64,000 nucleotides of DNA from Pachyseris speciosa (GCA_016490735.1 JAEMWC010000077.1:770001-834000); one strand, 5' to 3'. Shown: positions 34,161 to 45,357, numbered from the stretch's first letter. Notes: generated from the letters alone by a model not told the origin. A program made the numbers and translations.

Positions 34161-34695
34161 CGGAGCGCCAAACGAACGAGGTAGAAGTATTCTACGAATC
34201 AGGTTCGATCAGATTGCTTCATCTAGTCTAGCTTTGTGGTTTATGAGTTAGAATAATTTATAGTTAAAACATAACTTTCGGAGGACTAGTTAAAAGCCCG
34301 AGTCACAAAACAAAGTAGTTATAAAATAGCAACCACTTTGGGGTAATAGGGAGTTCTAGGATTAAATAATATACTTTCTTTTCTTTTTGGCATTTCCGCG
34401 AAAAAAAAAACTGATACGGTTTGTTTCTGCCAGAAATACCTCGTTTTTACACAAGAAGTTTCCAGAATAAAGGTGAAGGGAGACAAAAACTGAAGCTGAA
34501 AACCTTTGTTCAAGATGAAAGAAAATTTTATTTCAGCTCAGAGAAGATTTCTAAACTTGACAATACTGTTATTAAAGTTTTCGGTAACTGCATTTACTCT
34601 TTACTTGAAGCCGTTTCCCAGGTTAAAGCGCCAAAAAAACCTTGTCTTTATGAATTATTTTCTAGTCATCGTTTTGACCAAGAGAAAACAAAGGA
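34161..34695. other. Non-coding stretch, nothing recognised
   Basis: AT-rich, with one frame that continues into the next MITE. No domain signal. Confidence 0.4.
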
Positions 34696-34923
34696 GGTTA
34701 GAGAGTACATCCCCCATACATGCCTTATTTCAGGGGGTAATTCGTCTCAGGTTATTTGTAGACCACTTGCCAGCATTGGCAATCTCACGTGGTTGGGTAA
34801 TAGCCAATCACATACAGAGATGACAATACACATGTGTAAGCATCCTTTTTCGCGGAAGCTAAAAATAACCTGAGACGAATTGCCCCTGAAATAAGGCGTG
34901 TATGGCAGATGTACTCTCTAACC
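34696..34923. mobile_element. MITE with about 60-bp terminal inverted repeats
   Basis: GGTTAGAGAGTACATCCCCC at the left end is matched by its complement at the right with a few mismatches; the similarity runs through GCCTTATTTCAGGGG and AATTCGTCTCAGGTTATTT. Length 228 bp, no coding capacity. Target duplication not clear. Confidence 0.85.
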
Positions 34924-35125
34924 CCCTTTATTCAAGCTTGGCTTTCTTTTCATCGATTGAAAAGCGAGTTTTCCTTATCTAACGATGCAAAAAAACAAAG
35001 CTATAGCAAATTATTTTCGACACTTGATTGAAAAACGCCAGGAACAGGAAGGAACAGCTTCTAATCAGCCACACTAACATGAAACCTTTATTTAACTATA
35101 TTAAAGTAAGTCATGACTTGGCATT

Positions 35126-35208
35126 GGCAATAACGGTGAATGACTTAATAAAACTAAGTAAGGTCCGAACTTATTTAGATTTAATAAGTCATTCACCGCG
35201 TTATTGCC
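35126..35208. repeat. Short palindrome, about 27-bp arms
   Basis: GGCAATAACGGTGAATGACT and its near-complement ending GCGTTATTGCC flank a short spacer. This gives a hairpin of about 83 bp. There is no associated gene. Confidence 0.75.
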
Positions 35209-35640
35209 TGTTTGGAGTTGGGTATCTTCGTATCATTTATTTACTACTTTTGGGACTGGGTATCTTAGTTATTGATACTTGATTTCATGTGGGTTTTAAG
35301 AGTCGAACCTTTGATTTTTAGATAAAACAACAAAAGGAATTTTTTTGATCCAATTTTGAGGCCATATCGCGATAATGGGTTTATAAATTCTGTTGTTATA
35401 TTCCATCGTATTATTTCATCGGAAGTCAGTTCTCGACTTTATTTGGTGTCGGGTTATCATATCAACTGCATGTAATATTGTTAAACGAAAAAATAAAGGC
35501 AGAAAAAGTACATACTGCTTCTTGTTTATCACAACCCGCAAACCAGCAAATATTTTGAGGAACTGAAGGCGCATCCCCAGAGAGAAATATTTAACTCTGA
35601 TCTTGGATATAAAGAGGGAGACAAAAGCTAGCGCCCATTC

Positions 35641-35641
35641 C

Positions 35642-35678
<37 letters not shown>

Positions 35679-35807
35679 TATTATTATTATTATTGTCTCT
35701 TTTATCATAGTCTTTGCTGGTGTTCTTTTTGTGCATCAGCCGGGCGCAGACCATGCACCTAGAGCATCAGTCACTCAAGGCAATCATTCTGTCATACACT
35801 GAGCACC

Positions 35808-35862
<55 letters not shown>
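35641..35862. repeat. Two ATT microsatellites
   Basis: ATT-type trinucleotide runs at about 35641-35693 and 35809-35862, separated by a unique segment. Confidence 0.95.
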
Positions 35863-35864
<2 letters not shown>

Positions 35865-35994
35865 TTTTTTTAATTTTCACTTTCACCTTTATTTTCCAAA
35901 AGGTGAATTGTATTATATCTTCATTTCTTGCCATTTCTAGAAGATGTTTGCACAAGTTTTGTACTCAATATCGATAGACTGTGGCGAGAGTTGG

Positions 35995-36850
35995 TCCTTA
36001 AAGGGATAGTGTAATGCTTGCATCCAAGCATGGCGTTTCTGTACCATGTGACTGACCTCCGGCAAAGGGCCCATTGTGGTAATCAAAGAGAACTTGCGAG
36101 TTTCTGAATGAAAAAAGAAAAACAATTACCAATTTTTCTTCAAAGGGCTATTTTAACTCACGAAAACTATTCTTAATTCTTTTTTGGGTGAGCGCGCCTA
36201 GCAAAGATGCAAATGAATGATATGACAACTTGAAAAAGTGGGGCCGACGTTTTTAAGTTCTTAGATGAAATTGGGTATAACTTATTGTGGCCTTGTTTTT
36301 CCTTTAAATTGTACTTGATTTAATCTCACTGGTGACCTATAAGCAATTCATAAACGGAAAAAAAAGCGAAAAATTGATTTAGTAAATTTAGATTAAACTA
36401 TGGAATAGTTCCTCTTTAACTAATATTTATGACATGCGATGTTATAAATAGAGGTAAAGTGGGGTGAGAATAGAGAGTGGTGCTTAGTAAAACCTCGTGA
36501 TTCCGATTTTGAGTTCGCCTATTTAATCGGCAACCATTTTCTGCAAACACAGCTTGGAGTTCCAAATTGTTCTTTTGCTAGAAATAAAACTGTTTTCAGA
36601 TCCCGAAATATTATAACAGTTTGAGAGTTGTGCCGTATTCTCTTGAGCAACAATCCATTAAGGTACACATCAACCTTTCCAAGCACTTACTTTCCATGCC
36701 AGTGTAAAATAGAAAAAAAAACTATGGAGAAGAGAAGGCAGCTGTAAACATAACACCCCTGCAGACAATGAGTTCTTACGTATTTCTGAACGATTCAAGC
36801 GGCAAGATTCAATTAAGAAGCGTTAAAGGGAACCTCCATCCTTACAACAA
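35995..36850 (+). repeat. Dispersed repeat copy 2 (partner at 4050-4810)
   Basis: Collinear with 4050-4810 over most of its length, including CTTAATTCTTTTTTGGGT, GATGCAAATGAATGATA and AACACAGCTTGGAGTTCC. This copy contains additional bases near 36395-36425. Non-coding. Confidence 0.8.
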
Positions 36851-36989
36851 GTTGACCCAAAGTTGTAGATTTCAAATTTTATTTTAAGGAGGCTCACAAT
36901 AGTTTTACTACCGTTGAGGGTCTGGGTCTTAGCCACGCGTGTTACTTTACACGCGCGAGATTTAAAATCCGCAGAGAAGCAAAACAAAC

Positions 36990-37499
36990 ATGGCGGCGCG
37001 TAAAGTTTTTTGCACAAGGCTAATTTTAACATGTATTGATTGCAATTCACGTGTTCTACAAGCGTTTAGACCAACAAAGTCTTTATTTTTGAAATCCTGT
37101 GAAGAGAAACATCTACCTCAAGCAGCATATCTTGGTCTGAGGAAAAAATTTGCCGTACATGCCGCGATCGATCATCTGGACGCGGGACTGGACTACGAAA
37201 TGCCACACAACAACACTTGCACTCCTAGCCTTCTTCGTTACCTTTGCTTGCCCGGCTTCTTCTGTGGCTATGCTTTACACTCTCCAACAATGGCCTTTGC
37301 CGGTGAAAGTGACGAGGAAAACGATAATCAGCCTGTCTGTGTCAATTCTGGCCGCTACAAAGGTCGTTTTCCTTCTAAAAGACGCTTGAGCGTGATGAAA
37401 AACCTCTCGAAGGCAAGCATGAATAGATCCATGGAAAAACACGAAACTGAGGAAGAGGAACTTGAGCCTCCCACAAAAATAGTGACTAGGTCAAAACAG
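36990..37499 (+). CDS. Probable first exon of a host or transposon gene, unknown product
   Basis: ATG at 36990 lies in a good Kozak context (AACATGG). The frame runs 170 codons to CAG followed by a GTAATA donor at 37500, at a codon boundary. The protein starts MAARKVFCTRLILTCIDCNS, has scattered Cys and His, and becomes acidic and Ser/Lys-rich towards the end. It lies upstream of, and reads in the same direction as, the Mutator-like transposase region, and may be the N-terminal exon of that gene; connecting splice phases could not be reconciled. Alternatively it is an independent gene fragment. No domain recognised. Confidence 0.5.
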
Positions 37500-39070
37500 G
37501 TAATATATATTCTTTTTTGCGTAAAAAGTTGCTTCACCAAGTTGAAAATATCGCAGTTTCTTTTGGAGCGTTCAATACATGAGCAATCACATTATTTTTA
37601 TAGCAAAACAAGGAGAGAGACGCTCACCTCTTAGGCACACGGCTTGTAAACATGGAAGTGCTGACAAATGATCTTAAATCTTGCTCACATTGTCAAGTAG
37701 GTGGGTCATAATTTTTGCACTTTTTTTGCTGGTGAAAACCAAGACAATGGATGCAGCTTGGAATATTATTTTACTATCATATCATTTGTACAGGTAACAA
37801 ATAAAATAATACGTTTCTGAGAAAATATGTGGCAGCTTTATTTTTAGATACATACACATTTAATACTGTAATTAGATTCATCCCATAGAAAATACAACCC
37901 ATCAGAATGCAGGGAAGCCTTTGATTTTGTAGGGCTATGTACTGTAATTTCAACAGCATGGTATAAAATAGTCATGCAATGCCTTCTCATGGCATACCAT
38001 AGAATATTTTTGTTTGCATACACAGAAGAAAACACAGTTGTAACTAGTATAAATAAAACACATTCGGCTCTCTTGTGCTAACCTCCCCCCCCCCCACCCC
38101 CTGGGGGTGTACTCTCTTCCATGGGCTATATAGGTATGTGCGGCCCCAAAAGGTATAGTTTTTTAGCCTTTTTTCATCTGAAATAGGGTATCGATTTCAA
38201 ACATTTCAATCTGAAATAGGGTATGCTTTATGCACTCTAGTCTTGAATTGAGTATGTTTTTTAGAAGAAGCTACTTCTTCATCATTAGGCGATAAGACCA
38301 TCAACAATCGCCCTTCAGACTCAAATTATGTTTACGCCAACTGCGTACATGAAATAGGTCTGAAAAAGGGTATTGAATGTTTGGTTAGGTCTGAAATAGT
38401 GTAGGGAAAATCGCAGAGTTTGGTCTGAAATAGGGTAAGGGTTTCAGGAAGCGGGCCGCACACCCCCACCCAATTTTTCTGGAAGTATCCTCCCTCCCAG
38501 GGTGCTAACCCAGAATACACATTCCAATACTGTCATCAGAGTACACAGTGTAATTTCCCTCTTTTGTGCCCACCAGAATAACAATAAACTGTTTTTCAAC
38601 CACACAGCTCTGTCTCAAATTCATTATAGAATAGACAAAGGAAAACAAAACTGATTTGAAAATTTTCAAAACAAAGAACAATATTATTTGAACCACAACA
38701 CAGCTTTGGAGTCATGGTACAATAAGTATTATCATGCATACAGTAAGTTTCTTATTTTAGTGAACAAAAAAAATAATATAATTGTCCATATAAATGTTGC
38801 AGGTAAAAATCAAATTCAGGTAAAAAAAATTTCACTTAGGTTGAAAATCAATTTCTTTTGTCTCCTAGGCCTAATTACAAATAATTAGACAAAGAGATTG
38901 AGATTCGACCTACATGCTGTAGGTTAAAACACTTTTACCTGAATTTAATTTTTACCTGTGACATAAAATGTCACTCAGGCTAATTAGTTTACTGTTTTTC
39001 CTACATTTTTTCCTGACATTCAATTGGGGCAAAAGAAAGTGAAACAATATACAAATTTTATTAATTCCAG
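37500..39070. other. Probable intron or intergenic DNA with an inserted MITE
   Basis: The stretch begins with a plausible donor (GTAATA) and ends with an acceptor-like TTAATTCCAG at 39070. It contains a MITE at 38084-38501. A possible 39-base exon near 38704 (CACAG before, GTAAGT after) is the only other splice-like signal. Phases do not join cleanly, so the gene model remains open. Confidence 0.4.
38084..38501. mobile_element. 418-bp MITE with 9-bp target duplication
   Basis: The direct repeat GTGCTAACC occurs at 38075-38083 and 38502-38510, immediately flanking the element. The ends are imperfect inverted copies (CCTGGGGG...CTCTTCC against the complement of GGAAGTATCC...CCCAGG). Inside, TCTGAAATAGGGTA-type blocks recur several times. 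A 9-bp duplication is typical of Mutator-like transposition, which is notable beside a Mutator-like transposase gene. Confidence 0.75.
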
Positions 39071-40670
39071 GTCCACTGTCTATGAACTGCATTGTTGGTG
39101 AGGCAAGAAGTGGATTAAGTAGTGTGTTCAACATTGCATGTTCAAATTGTGGAAAGATAAACAATGTCCATACATCCAGTGAACACAGAGCAGGTAGCAG
39201 AGGGCCAAAAGCCAGGGACATAAACACAAGAGCAGTTCTGGGCTCACTTCACATTGGAATTGGCCAAACAGAACTAAATAATTTCCTCGCTACTTTAAAT
39301 ATTCCTTCAATGAATAACCAGCTGTACAAAGTGCGAGAGAGAGAGAAATTGGTAACACCGTAGAAAAAATAGCAAAGGAAAGTTGTAATGAATATTTGGA
39401 ACAAGAAAAGAAAATGGTACAAAAATCTAATAATCAAGAGGAAATGGATGACGCACAGGGTATAGCAGTATCTTATGACATGGGTTGGCAAAAGAGAGGA
39501 AAAGGGCACAACTCCCTGACAGGTCATGGGGCAACAATGGGTCTTGCCACCGGGAAAGTACTATCTTATGCAACCAGATGCAAATCCTGTAGGGTGTGTG
39601 AATCTAGCAAAAACTCAGGAAAAATGGCAAAAAAGTATGACTGCAGAAAAAATCATACAGGTTCATCAAAGTCAATGGAAAGAGATGTGGCAGTTGAACT
39701 TTGGACAAGTGTTGCTGACAGTGGGATTCAGTTTGCTACATATGTTGGAGATGATGACAGTACTACTCTTGCTGATCTTCATGGCAAAGTACCATACAAA
39801 GTTGAAAAGTGGTCAGACATAATTCACACAAAACGATCCCTAATAACCCGTCTTTACAATCTGAAAGATCGCTTCAAAGACGCAAGGTGTTCAATATTGA
39901 GTAACAAAGTAATACGTTACTTTGGAAAATGCTTCAGTTATGCCGTGACTCAAAATGCCGGAAATCCAGAAAGTTTAAAATTAAGCCTCAGCTGTATAGT
40001 GCCACATTCATTTGGGGACCACAGTTCATGCAACGTATCTTGGTGTGGTTACAAAAAAAGTCCTGCAAGATACAAACACACAGACCTACCAAACGGCAAG
40101 GATTTACATGGTGAACCCCTCAAAACTGCCTTAAATAACATCTTTTCTGAATACACTACTGATATTGTCGTCAAGAAGCTTTCACCTTGTGCCAACTCTC
40201 AACGAAATGAAAGTCTAAATAGTACCATTTCAACAAAAAATCCCAAAACCCGGTATTATGGGGGGAGTGAAAGTAATGACTTTCGAGTAGCATGTGGCGT
40301 GGCACAAAGAAATCTTGGCTATGGCTATGTAAGTAGAACTTTGGAAGTCCTTAATATTGAGCCTGGGAATTTCTGTGTATCCCATGGAGACCTCATGGAT
40401 AAAAAACTGTTGAGTGATAGAGATAGAAAGTCTACCAAAAATTTCAAGCATAGGCGGAACCAGTTACGTGGTCAAAAATCTAAGCAAACTGCTTACAAAG
40501 AAGCTCAGGAAAGAACAACATATGAAACCACAGCTGGGTTAAATCTAGATACAAGTTTAAACCAGCCTTCATCAACAGCACACACTCATATTGAACATCT
40601 CTTGGAAAATCTCAGAAATCGAGTTTCTTCAGTACGAGAAAATAGTACCACCTTATTCTGCACAACCTGA
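39071..40670 (+). pseudogene. Mutator-like transposase region (PF20700 type), frameshifted
   Basis: The frame up to 39363 carries MNCIVGEARSGLSSVFNIAC, a CSNCGKIN motif and SRGPKARDINTRAVLGSLHI. It is followed, in another frame (39339-40670), by VSYDMGWQKRGKGHNSLTGH, a Cys-rich CKSCRVC segment, YVGDDDSTTL and a late NESLNST. These are the elements of the Mutator-like transposase domain seen in many invertebrate proteins; D, D and E residues are plausible catalytic positions. The two frames are separated at a GAGAGAGAGAGA tract near 39333-39344, consistent with a gain of one GA unit. A second frame change lies near 40640 before the exonuclease part. Confidence 0.7.
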
Positions 40671-41097
40671 TCCAGCAAAACTGTCTTTTGATAAAACTAA
40701 AACTTACACTTTTGTTGTTTTTGACACCGAAACTACCTGTACTGGAAAAAACGCTGAACTCTGTCAGTTGTCTGCCATTGATGAAACTAGCACCCTGTTC
40801 TCAAAGTACATTCTACCCACTGGAAGTGTTAGTCCTGGAGCTACACGAGTGAACAAACTATCTATACAAAACATTAATGGAACTAGAAAATTATTTAAAG
40901 AAAACCAACCAGTGGAAACTGCATCTCTTAGTGAAGCGCTGAAGGAGTTCGTAGCCTTTCTTGATCGAGTTAAATCTCCAGCCCAGAAAGAATCTTTTAC
41001 AGTCCTAATTGGCCACAATTCCTCAACATTTGACACGCCAATACTTCTCCGGCAAAGCGGCGAAACTTTTCACAGGAAATTAAGAAACATGAACGTT
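40591..41097 (+). pseudogene. DEDDh exonuclease, N-terminal half, interrupted by the Polinton
   Basis: From about 40650 the frame holds VVFDTETTCTGKNAELCQL, the first exonuclease motif of DnaQ-like 3'-5' exonucleases (D-x-E), and VLIGHNSSTFDTPILL, the second motif with its Asp. It follows the Mutator-like region and is probably the C-terminal domain of the same protein. The frame is cut at 41097 by the Polinton; the downstream half is at 60551-61105. The codons across the junction are in the same frame on both sides once the 6-bp duplication is counted once. Confidence 0.75.
41092..41097. repeat. Left target-site duplication AACGTT
   Basis: AACGTT precedes the left terminal repeat and is found again at 60545-60550 directly behind the right one. 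Six base pairs is the size made by Polinton integrases. Confidence 0.95.
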
Positions 41098-41278
41098 AGT
41101 AGTATAGTGTTTGGCGGTTTCAGCACACTTTTCAAATGAATGATTATAGTAATTTATAGTTATTTAATTTTCAGCACATTTTTCAATCTGATGGATATAT
41201 ATAGTTGTTTAATCTGAAATTCTCGGAAAACCACCAAGCGTGACATTCTCGGAAAACAGGGAATGAGTCATCACCTAT
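41098..41278. repeat. Left terminal inverted repeat (181 bp)
   Basis: AGTAGTATAGTGTTTGGCGG at the outer end; pairs with 60364-60544. It contains two internal copies of ATTCTCGGAAAA about 28 bp apart. Confidence 0.97.
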
Positions 41279-41454
41279 AGCTATTATTATAACTCACGTG
41301 ACGGTCGCATGATGTTTTCTAGCCAATCATAATGAAACAAGTTCCTTATTATAAATTCTTGAAGTAAAGTTTACTGACAATTTTTACTTAAAAAGTTTAT
41401 GCTAAAGTTTGTAGACCGACACAGCTGTGCCGTGACGTCATGACTTCTTTGGAT

Positions 41455-44448
41455 TTACTTTTTGATGGCACAGTGCCCGTATGCGTAACTGTTGATTCCG
41501 TCTTTTGATATATATCTTTTGTCATCGAAGCAACTGAGTGATACTTTGTTGATTTCATAGCTTCCTAATTGATGGTTTTCACTTCTGATTGTTTTCATTG
41601 TATGATGCATCTGTTTATTATTAAATAGTGTCTCCTTATAATTTTCATGTTTGATGTTCTTTTTTATAACAATCTTTTTGATTCCTTTTGCTGTTTTTCC
41701 TCCTTTTTGGTTATCTTTCATATAGCTATACATTTTCGATCGTAGACCAATGAATTCGCAAACGGGTACTCCTGCTACCTCATCTTTGAATTTGCCAATA
41801 ACTTTTTTATTAGTCTTATTGAAATACGGCGAGCTTTCAGGGTAGTCACTGTTGTCAAATTTATCTTTATCATTCCAGAAATCCCTATAGACATCTTCAG
41901 CTTCTATTTCATATGTCAAACTGTCTGTATCAGTGAAGAGCAGCTTGGCCTTATTACCATACTTTTGTTTGATGTAATTATAATGGAAATCATACATCAG
42001 TGTCTTGCTAAGGTCTAGAATACACATCCCCACGTATGCTGGCCTGTTCAAAGTTAGTGTTTCTTTGATCTTGTGCACTGCAACTAGATTTTCATTGAAT
42101 ATCTTACTGCTAACATAAGTTGGTTTACTGGCTAATTTCAATAGCTTCTTCTCATCAGTCACCAATCTGACATCTACTCTCTTTCTGAGATTCTCCATGG
42201 TTTTGCCAAATACTGAGTTATTCATTAACTTGAAAAAGTCTTTCTCAAAGGCATTTTTGGCATTAGTTCTTTTCTGTGTGTTGAAGTTAATGTACTGTCT
42301 CAGCCAAGGGGATTGTTTGAATTCAAGAACCCTATGGATTTTTGTTATTTTCAAACCCAAGTCTGTGTATAATTGGAGGTTTCTGTAATGAAGAACATAT
42401 TTCTCTTTGTTGCTTAATGTTGGTATCAGTTTATGTACCAAACCAGTTGATATATTGTATTTCTTTGCAATATCTTTGCAGTAATCAGACAACATGCCTT
42501 CAGTTACTTTCACCTTCTCTGGTCCAAGTGGGTAGTCATTATGATGGTCATGTAACTCTTGGGGGTATTCCAGATCAACTTCAAGTATCAAACCCTTTGA
42601 ACTATCTTCTTTGTACTTAGCAAGGTTGAGATTGTTTATTTTATTCTCAGTCATCCATCTAAATCCGCCAGTTGGAAGGTATTGACTCATTGCCCAACCA
42701 TATAGATTGTTTGCATCAAGATACATGATATATTTCGAGGGCGCCTTCTCATCGTATTCTTTCATGTACTTATTATTTGCTTTACCATAACGGTTGGCAA
42801 TATAACTGATACCACCTCGCAGACCCTTTTCAATAAACTGGAACATATCAATGTCAGTCATCAATTCTAATTTGATATTAGTCATCTTTAGCATGGCATC
42901 CCAAGATAAACCAGGAGATGTGAAATAGTGACACGGATCCAGTTTGTAGTACTCAAGACATGTTTTCCTGAAGTTTTCAAATACATCAGCTAATAGGAGG
43001 ACATCTGATTTAAGGTACAGATCATGATACTCACCCATGTTTTTCAAAGAGAATGTATTCCAAACAGTCTGAGCATGTGCATAGTCTTCATCTGATATAT
43101 GCTCATCACTCAATATACTATAGAATTCATCTTTTGATGGCAGCTTTTGGTTGAATTTATTAAAACTATCCATATAGTCATAAGGATAAACACCTTTCTG
43201 TGCCACCAGATTAAGATCATTTCCCTTGAACTCTTGTGAGGTGTATTTTAAGGCTTCTTTTGGCAGATTGCCTACAAGTTTTTCCAAACTAGAGCTCATG
43301 AACTGGAAACTATCAAGAAATGTTAGGTGATTGCCAAGCATGAAAGCCATATACTTCTCCATATTATTGGGTATAGCATTGATTGTCATCTGGCACTTCT
43401 CACCTTTCTTATTTGTATAGGTGTGTTTCTTGACAATGGCTCCAATCTCTTGCATAATAAAATGACTATCATAACCTCTTAGATTGTGAAATATAACAGG
43501 TATCTTTATTTCTTCTGGGTTAACTCTAAGTTTCAGGTTACATTCTTGATGAGCTGATCCTCTATACTGGCCAGTAATATGACAGTGATCTCGTACTCGA
43601 ATATCTTTGTCAGTGTATTTTTTATCACAAATGTGACATTCTTTGGCTTTTTGGAATTCCTTCTTATCATCTTTTGTCATTTTCAATGGTTTGTTGAATT
43701 CTTTTTTCATAACCTTCTTGCAATATTTAACTTCCTCAATCACAGCTTCCATGAATTTGTACACAGCTTTTTCACCCCTGTATATTTGTATTGGTTTGCT
43801 GTATTTATCATCATAGCAACAAACAACCTTGTAACCATATCCACAGTCAGTATGCTTCTGATAGGCTTCAGTGTATGATTTATCATTGTTGGGTTGGCAA
43901 CCATGTATTTTCTCAGTGATAGCCTCAAAATCAGCATATATCACAAATGGTACCTGTTGTTGTTTATGGTAATTGTTGAATTTCAGTATGTTGTTATCCT
44001 TGGTTGGCATCTTTATTGCTTGTGTGCCATTAACTAGCATACAGTTGTCCTTATGATCATTCAGAACCCTTTCAGAGCTGAAACACTGAAGACAATGCAT
44101 GCAGAAATGCTTTCTATGCTCATGTTTAGTCTGATTATACATTAACTTGTTGAAATCTTTGATCAACACATAATGTTTGTTTTCATTTTCAGTTATAAGA
44201 AGAAGATTCAAACAGTCTTCATACTTTTCTTTTGAAACATATAGTGGATATGGTTGTTTATTCTCATAACCGAAAATATTGATGTTGATCTCATTTTGTT
44301 TTTCAATCTTATTGTAATGTTTGGTTGCCACTGGAAATTCAATTCCTGAATAATCCAATTTGTCAATATACTGTTTGTCTGATTTTTTAATCCTCTGTGG
44401 GTTTTTCTCTTGTGGGTTCAGGTGTCTGATGTGGCACCATCGAAGCAT
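41455..44448 (-). CDS. Protein-primed type-B DNA polymerase, main part
   Basis: 997 codons. Order of features: a CCHC/C2H2-like finger (FCMHCLQCF...HKDNC, residues 115-136); Exo I YADFEAI (about 171-177); a treble-clef, HNH/endonuclease VII-like insert (CHICDKKY...RDHCHITGQYRG, about 271-305); Exo II HNLRGYDSHF (about 321); Exo III SDVLLLADVF (about 481); palm motif A YLDANNLYGWAMS (about 576-588); motif B KLMNNSVFGKTMEN (about 740-753); motif C FTDTDS (about 838-843). All catalytic acids are present. The N-terminal part lies in the next frame upstream (44418-45269): a one-base-scale shift near 44435 separates them. It replicates the element from protein-primed ends. Confidence 0.95.
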   Translation of the reverse strand: MLRWCHIRHLNPQEKNPQRIKKSDKQYIDKLDYSGIEFPVATKHYNKIEKQNEININIFGYENKQPYPLYVSKEKYEDCLNLLLITENENKHYVLIKDFNKLMYNQTKHEHRKHFCMHCLQCFSSERVLNDHKDNCMLVNGTQAIKMPTKDNNILKFNNYHKQQQVPFVIYADFEAITEKIHGCQPNNDKSYTEAYQKHTDCGYGYKVVCCYDDKYSKPIQIYRGEKAVYKFMEAVIEEVKYCKKVMKKEFNKPLKMTKDDKKEFQKAKECHICDKKYTDKDIRVRDHCHITGQYRGSAHQECNLKLRVNPEEIKIPVIFHNLRGYDSHFIMQEIGAIVKKHTYTNKKGEKCQMTINAIPNNMEKYMAFMLGNHLTFLDSFQFMSSSLEKLVGNLPKEALKYTSQEFKGNDLNLVAQKGVYPYDYMDSFNKFNQKLPSKDEFYSILSDEHISDEDYAHAQTVWNTFSLKNMGEYHDLYLKSDVLLLADVFENFRKTCLEYYKLDPCHYFTSPGLSWDAMLKMTNIKLELMTDIDMFQFIEKGLRGGISYIANRYGKANNKYMKEYDEKAPSKYIMYLDANNLYGWAMSQYLPTGGFRWMTENKINNLNLAKYKEDSSKGLILEVDLEYPQELHDHHNDYPLGPEKVKVTEGMLSDYCKDIAKKYNISTGLVHKLIPTLSNKEKYVLHYRNLQLYTDLGLKITKIHRVLEFKQSPWLRQYINFNTQKRTNAKNAFEKDFFKLMNNSVFGKTMENLRKRVDVRLVTDEKKLLKLASKPTYVSSKIFNENLVAVHKIKETLTLNRPAYVGMCILDLSKTLMYDFHYNYIKQKYGNKAKLLFTDTDSLTYEIEAEDVYRDFWNDKDKFDNSDYPESSPYFNKTNKKVIGKFKDEVAGVPVCEFIGLRSKMYSYMKDNQKGGKTAKGIKKIVIKKNIKHENYKETLFNNKQMHHTMKTIRSENHQLGSYEINKVSLSCFDDKRYISKDGINSYAYGHCAIKK

Positions 44449-45269
44449 TCATTATCCTCATTTTTCAAGTTAATTAAACCTTTTTTATTTCGTAATTCTG
44501 CTGGCAGTTTTATGTATGAAGAACCTCTCATCGGTTGATATTTCACAACATTGAGGTAATGGCTGTCAACAGATTCAATTGTCCAACCTGAACCTTCAGA
44601 TACCCAAACTGCAATCTTATTCATTATTTGGTCTTTTGACAACTGTAGTGATTCAGTTACTTCCAGATTATTCACAATTGTTTGAGCTACACTGTTGAAA
44701 TATGCGGTTTTGTATTCTATTTCTCCGTCAGTCATTTTTGCAAATGTTACCTTGAGTGTTTCAACGAATTTGAGACCTTTAATTTCATTCAACAATTTTA
44801 TAATATTATATGCAACAGCCTTTCTTGTGTTTTGCAGTTGCGCAAGCGGGTCTTTGTTATTTTTTATACTGATTTCAAAAGATTTTGTGAAGCCCTTCAG
44901 AGCTTTCTCTGTTTGCTCTATCTTAGTCCTGGGTGTTGGAACCGGCACAGGCTTCTTGGCTCTTGGGGCGGGAATTGGTCTCTTTTTCAATTGTTCTATT
45001 TCTTCCAACCATTCTTTTGGTGGGGCTGGAAGTCTTTTCCTCTCAAAATAATCAACCAATTCTTTCACAGTTGGTCTTTTCGTCCTTGGGGCGGGAATCG
45101 TCCTGACAGTCCTAGGTGCAGGAATTGGTCTTGTTCTTGTGTCATCAACTATGATAACTTTTGGTTTTTTCTCAATTTTTTCAAGCTTTTCAAGTCTTTC
45201 ATTCATCTTGATTAACATATTTATGAGCTTAGATTTGCTCAGTTTTTTGAAATCTTTCTTATTCATCAT
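44418..45269 (-). CDS. N-terminal part of the DNA polymerase gene (frame-separated)
   Basis: The frame is taken from ATG 45269 (MMNKKDFKKLSKSK), because a TCTAA motif lies 10 bp upstream; a longer frame to 45317 lacks such support. It has a Lys/Glu-rich coiled start and four proline-rich PIPAPR-type repeats (about residues 55-140 of this start), then a conserved SEGSGWTIESVDSHYLNVVKYQPMR region shared with the remnant-1 polymerase. It ends ECFDGATSDT, where the polymerase frame continues one base off. So it is almost certainly the amino-terminal third of the same protein. The terminal-protein priming function may reside here; that is inference. Confidence 0.8.
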   Translation of the reverse strand: MMNKKDFKKLSKSKLINMLIKMNERLEKLEKIEKKPKVIIVDDTRTRPIPAPRTVRTIPAPRTKRPTVKELVDYFERKRLPAPPKEWLEEIEQLKKRPIPAPRAKKPVPVPTPRTKIEQTEKALKGFTKSFEISIKNNKDPLAQLQNTRKAVAYNIIKLLNEIKGLKFVETLKVTFAKMTDGEIEYKTAYFNSVAQTIVNNLEVTESLQLSKDQIMNKIAVWVSEGSGWTIESVDSHYLNVVKYQPMRGSSYIKLPAELRNKKGLINLKNEDNECFDGATSDT

Positions 45270-45279
45270 TAATATAATA

Positions 45280-45284
45280 TTAGA
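45280..45284 (-). promoter_or_regulatory. TCTAA motif before polymerase
   Basis: TCTAA on the minus strand with 10 bases to the ATG at 45269, followed by AT-only sequence. Member of the shared start-proximal motif set of this Polinton. Confidence 0.55.
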
Positions 45285-45357
45285 TAATAATTTATATGTT
45301 TTTAAATAATTGCCCATAAAAATTGTTTTAAAGAAATATTATGTAAACTATATTATA

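Noticed and set aside
44682..45215. Plus-strand frames opposite the polymerase N-terminus
   Set aside because: Shadows of the real minus-strand gene; Trp/Phe-rich with no domain.
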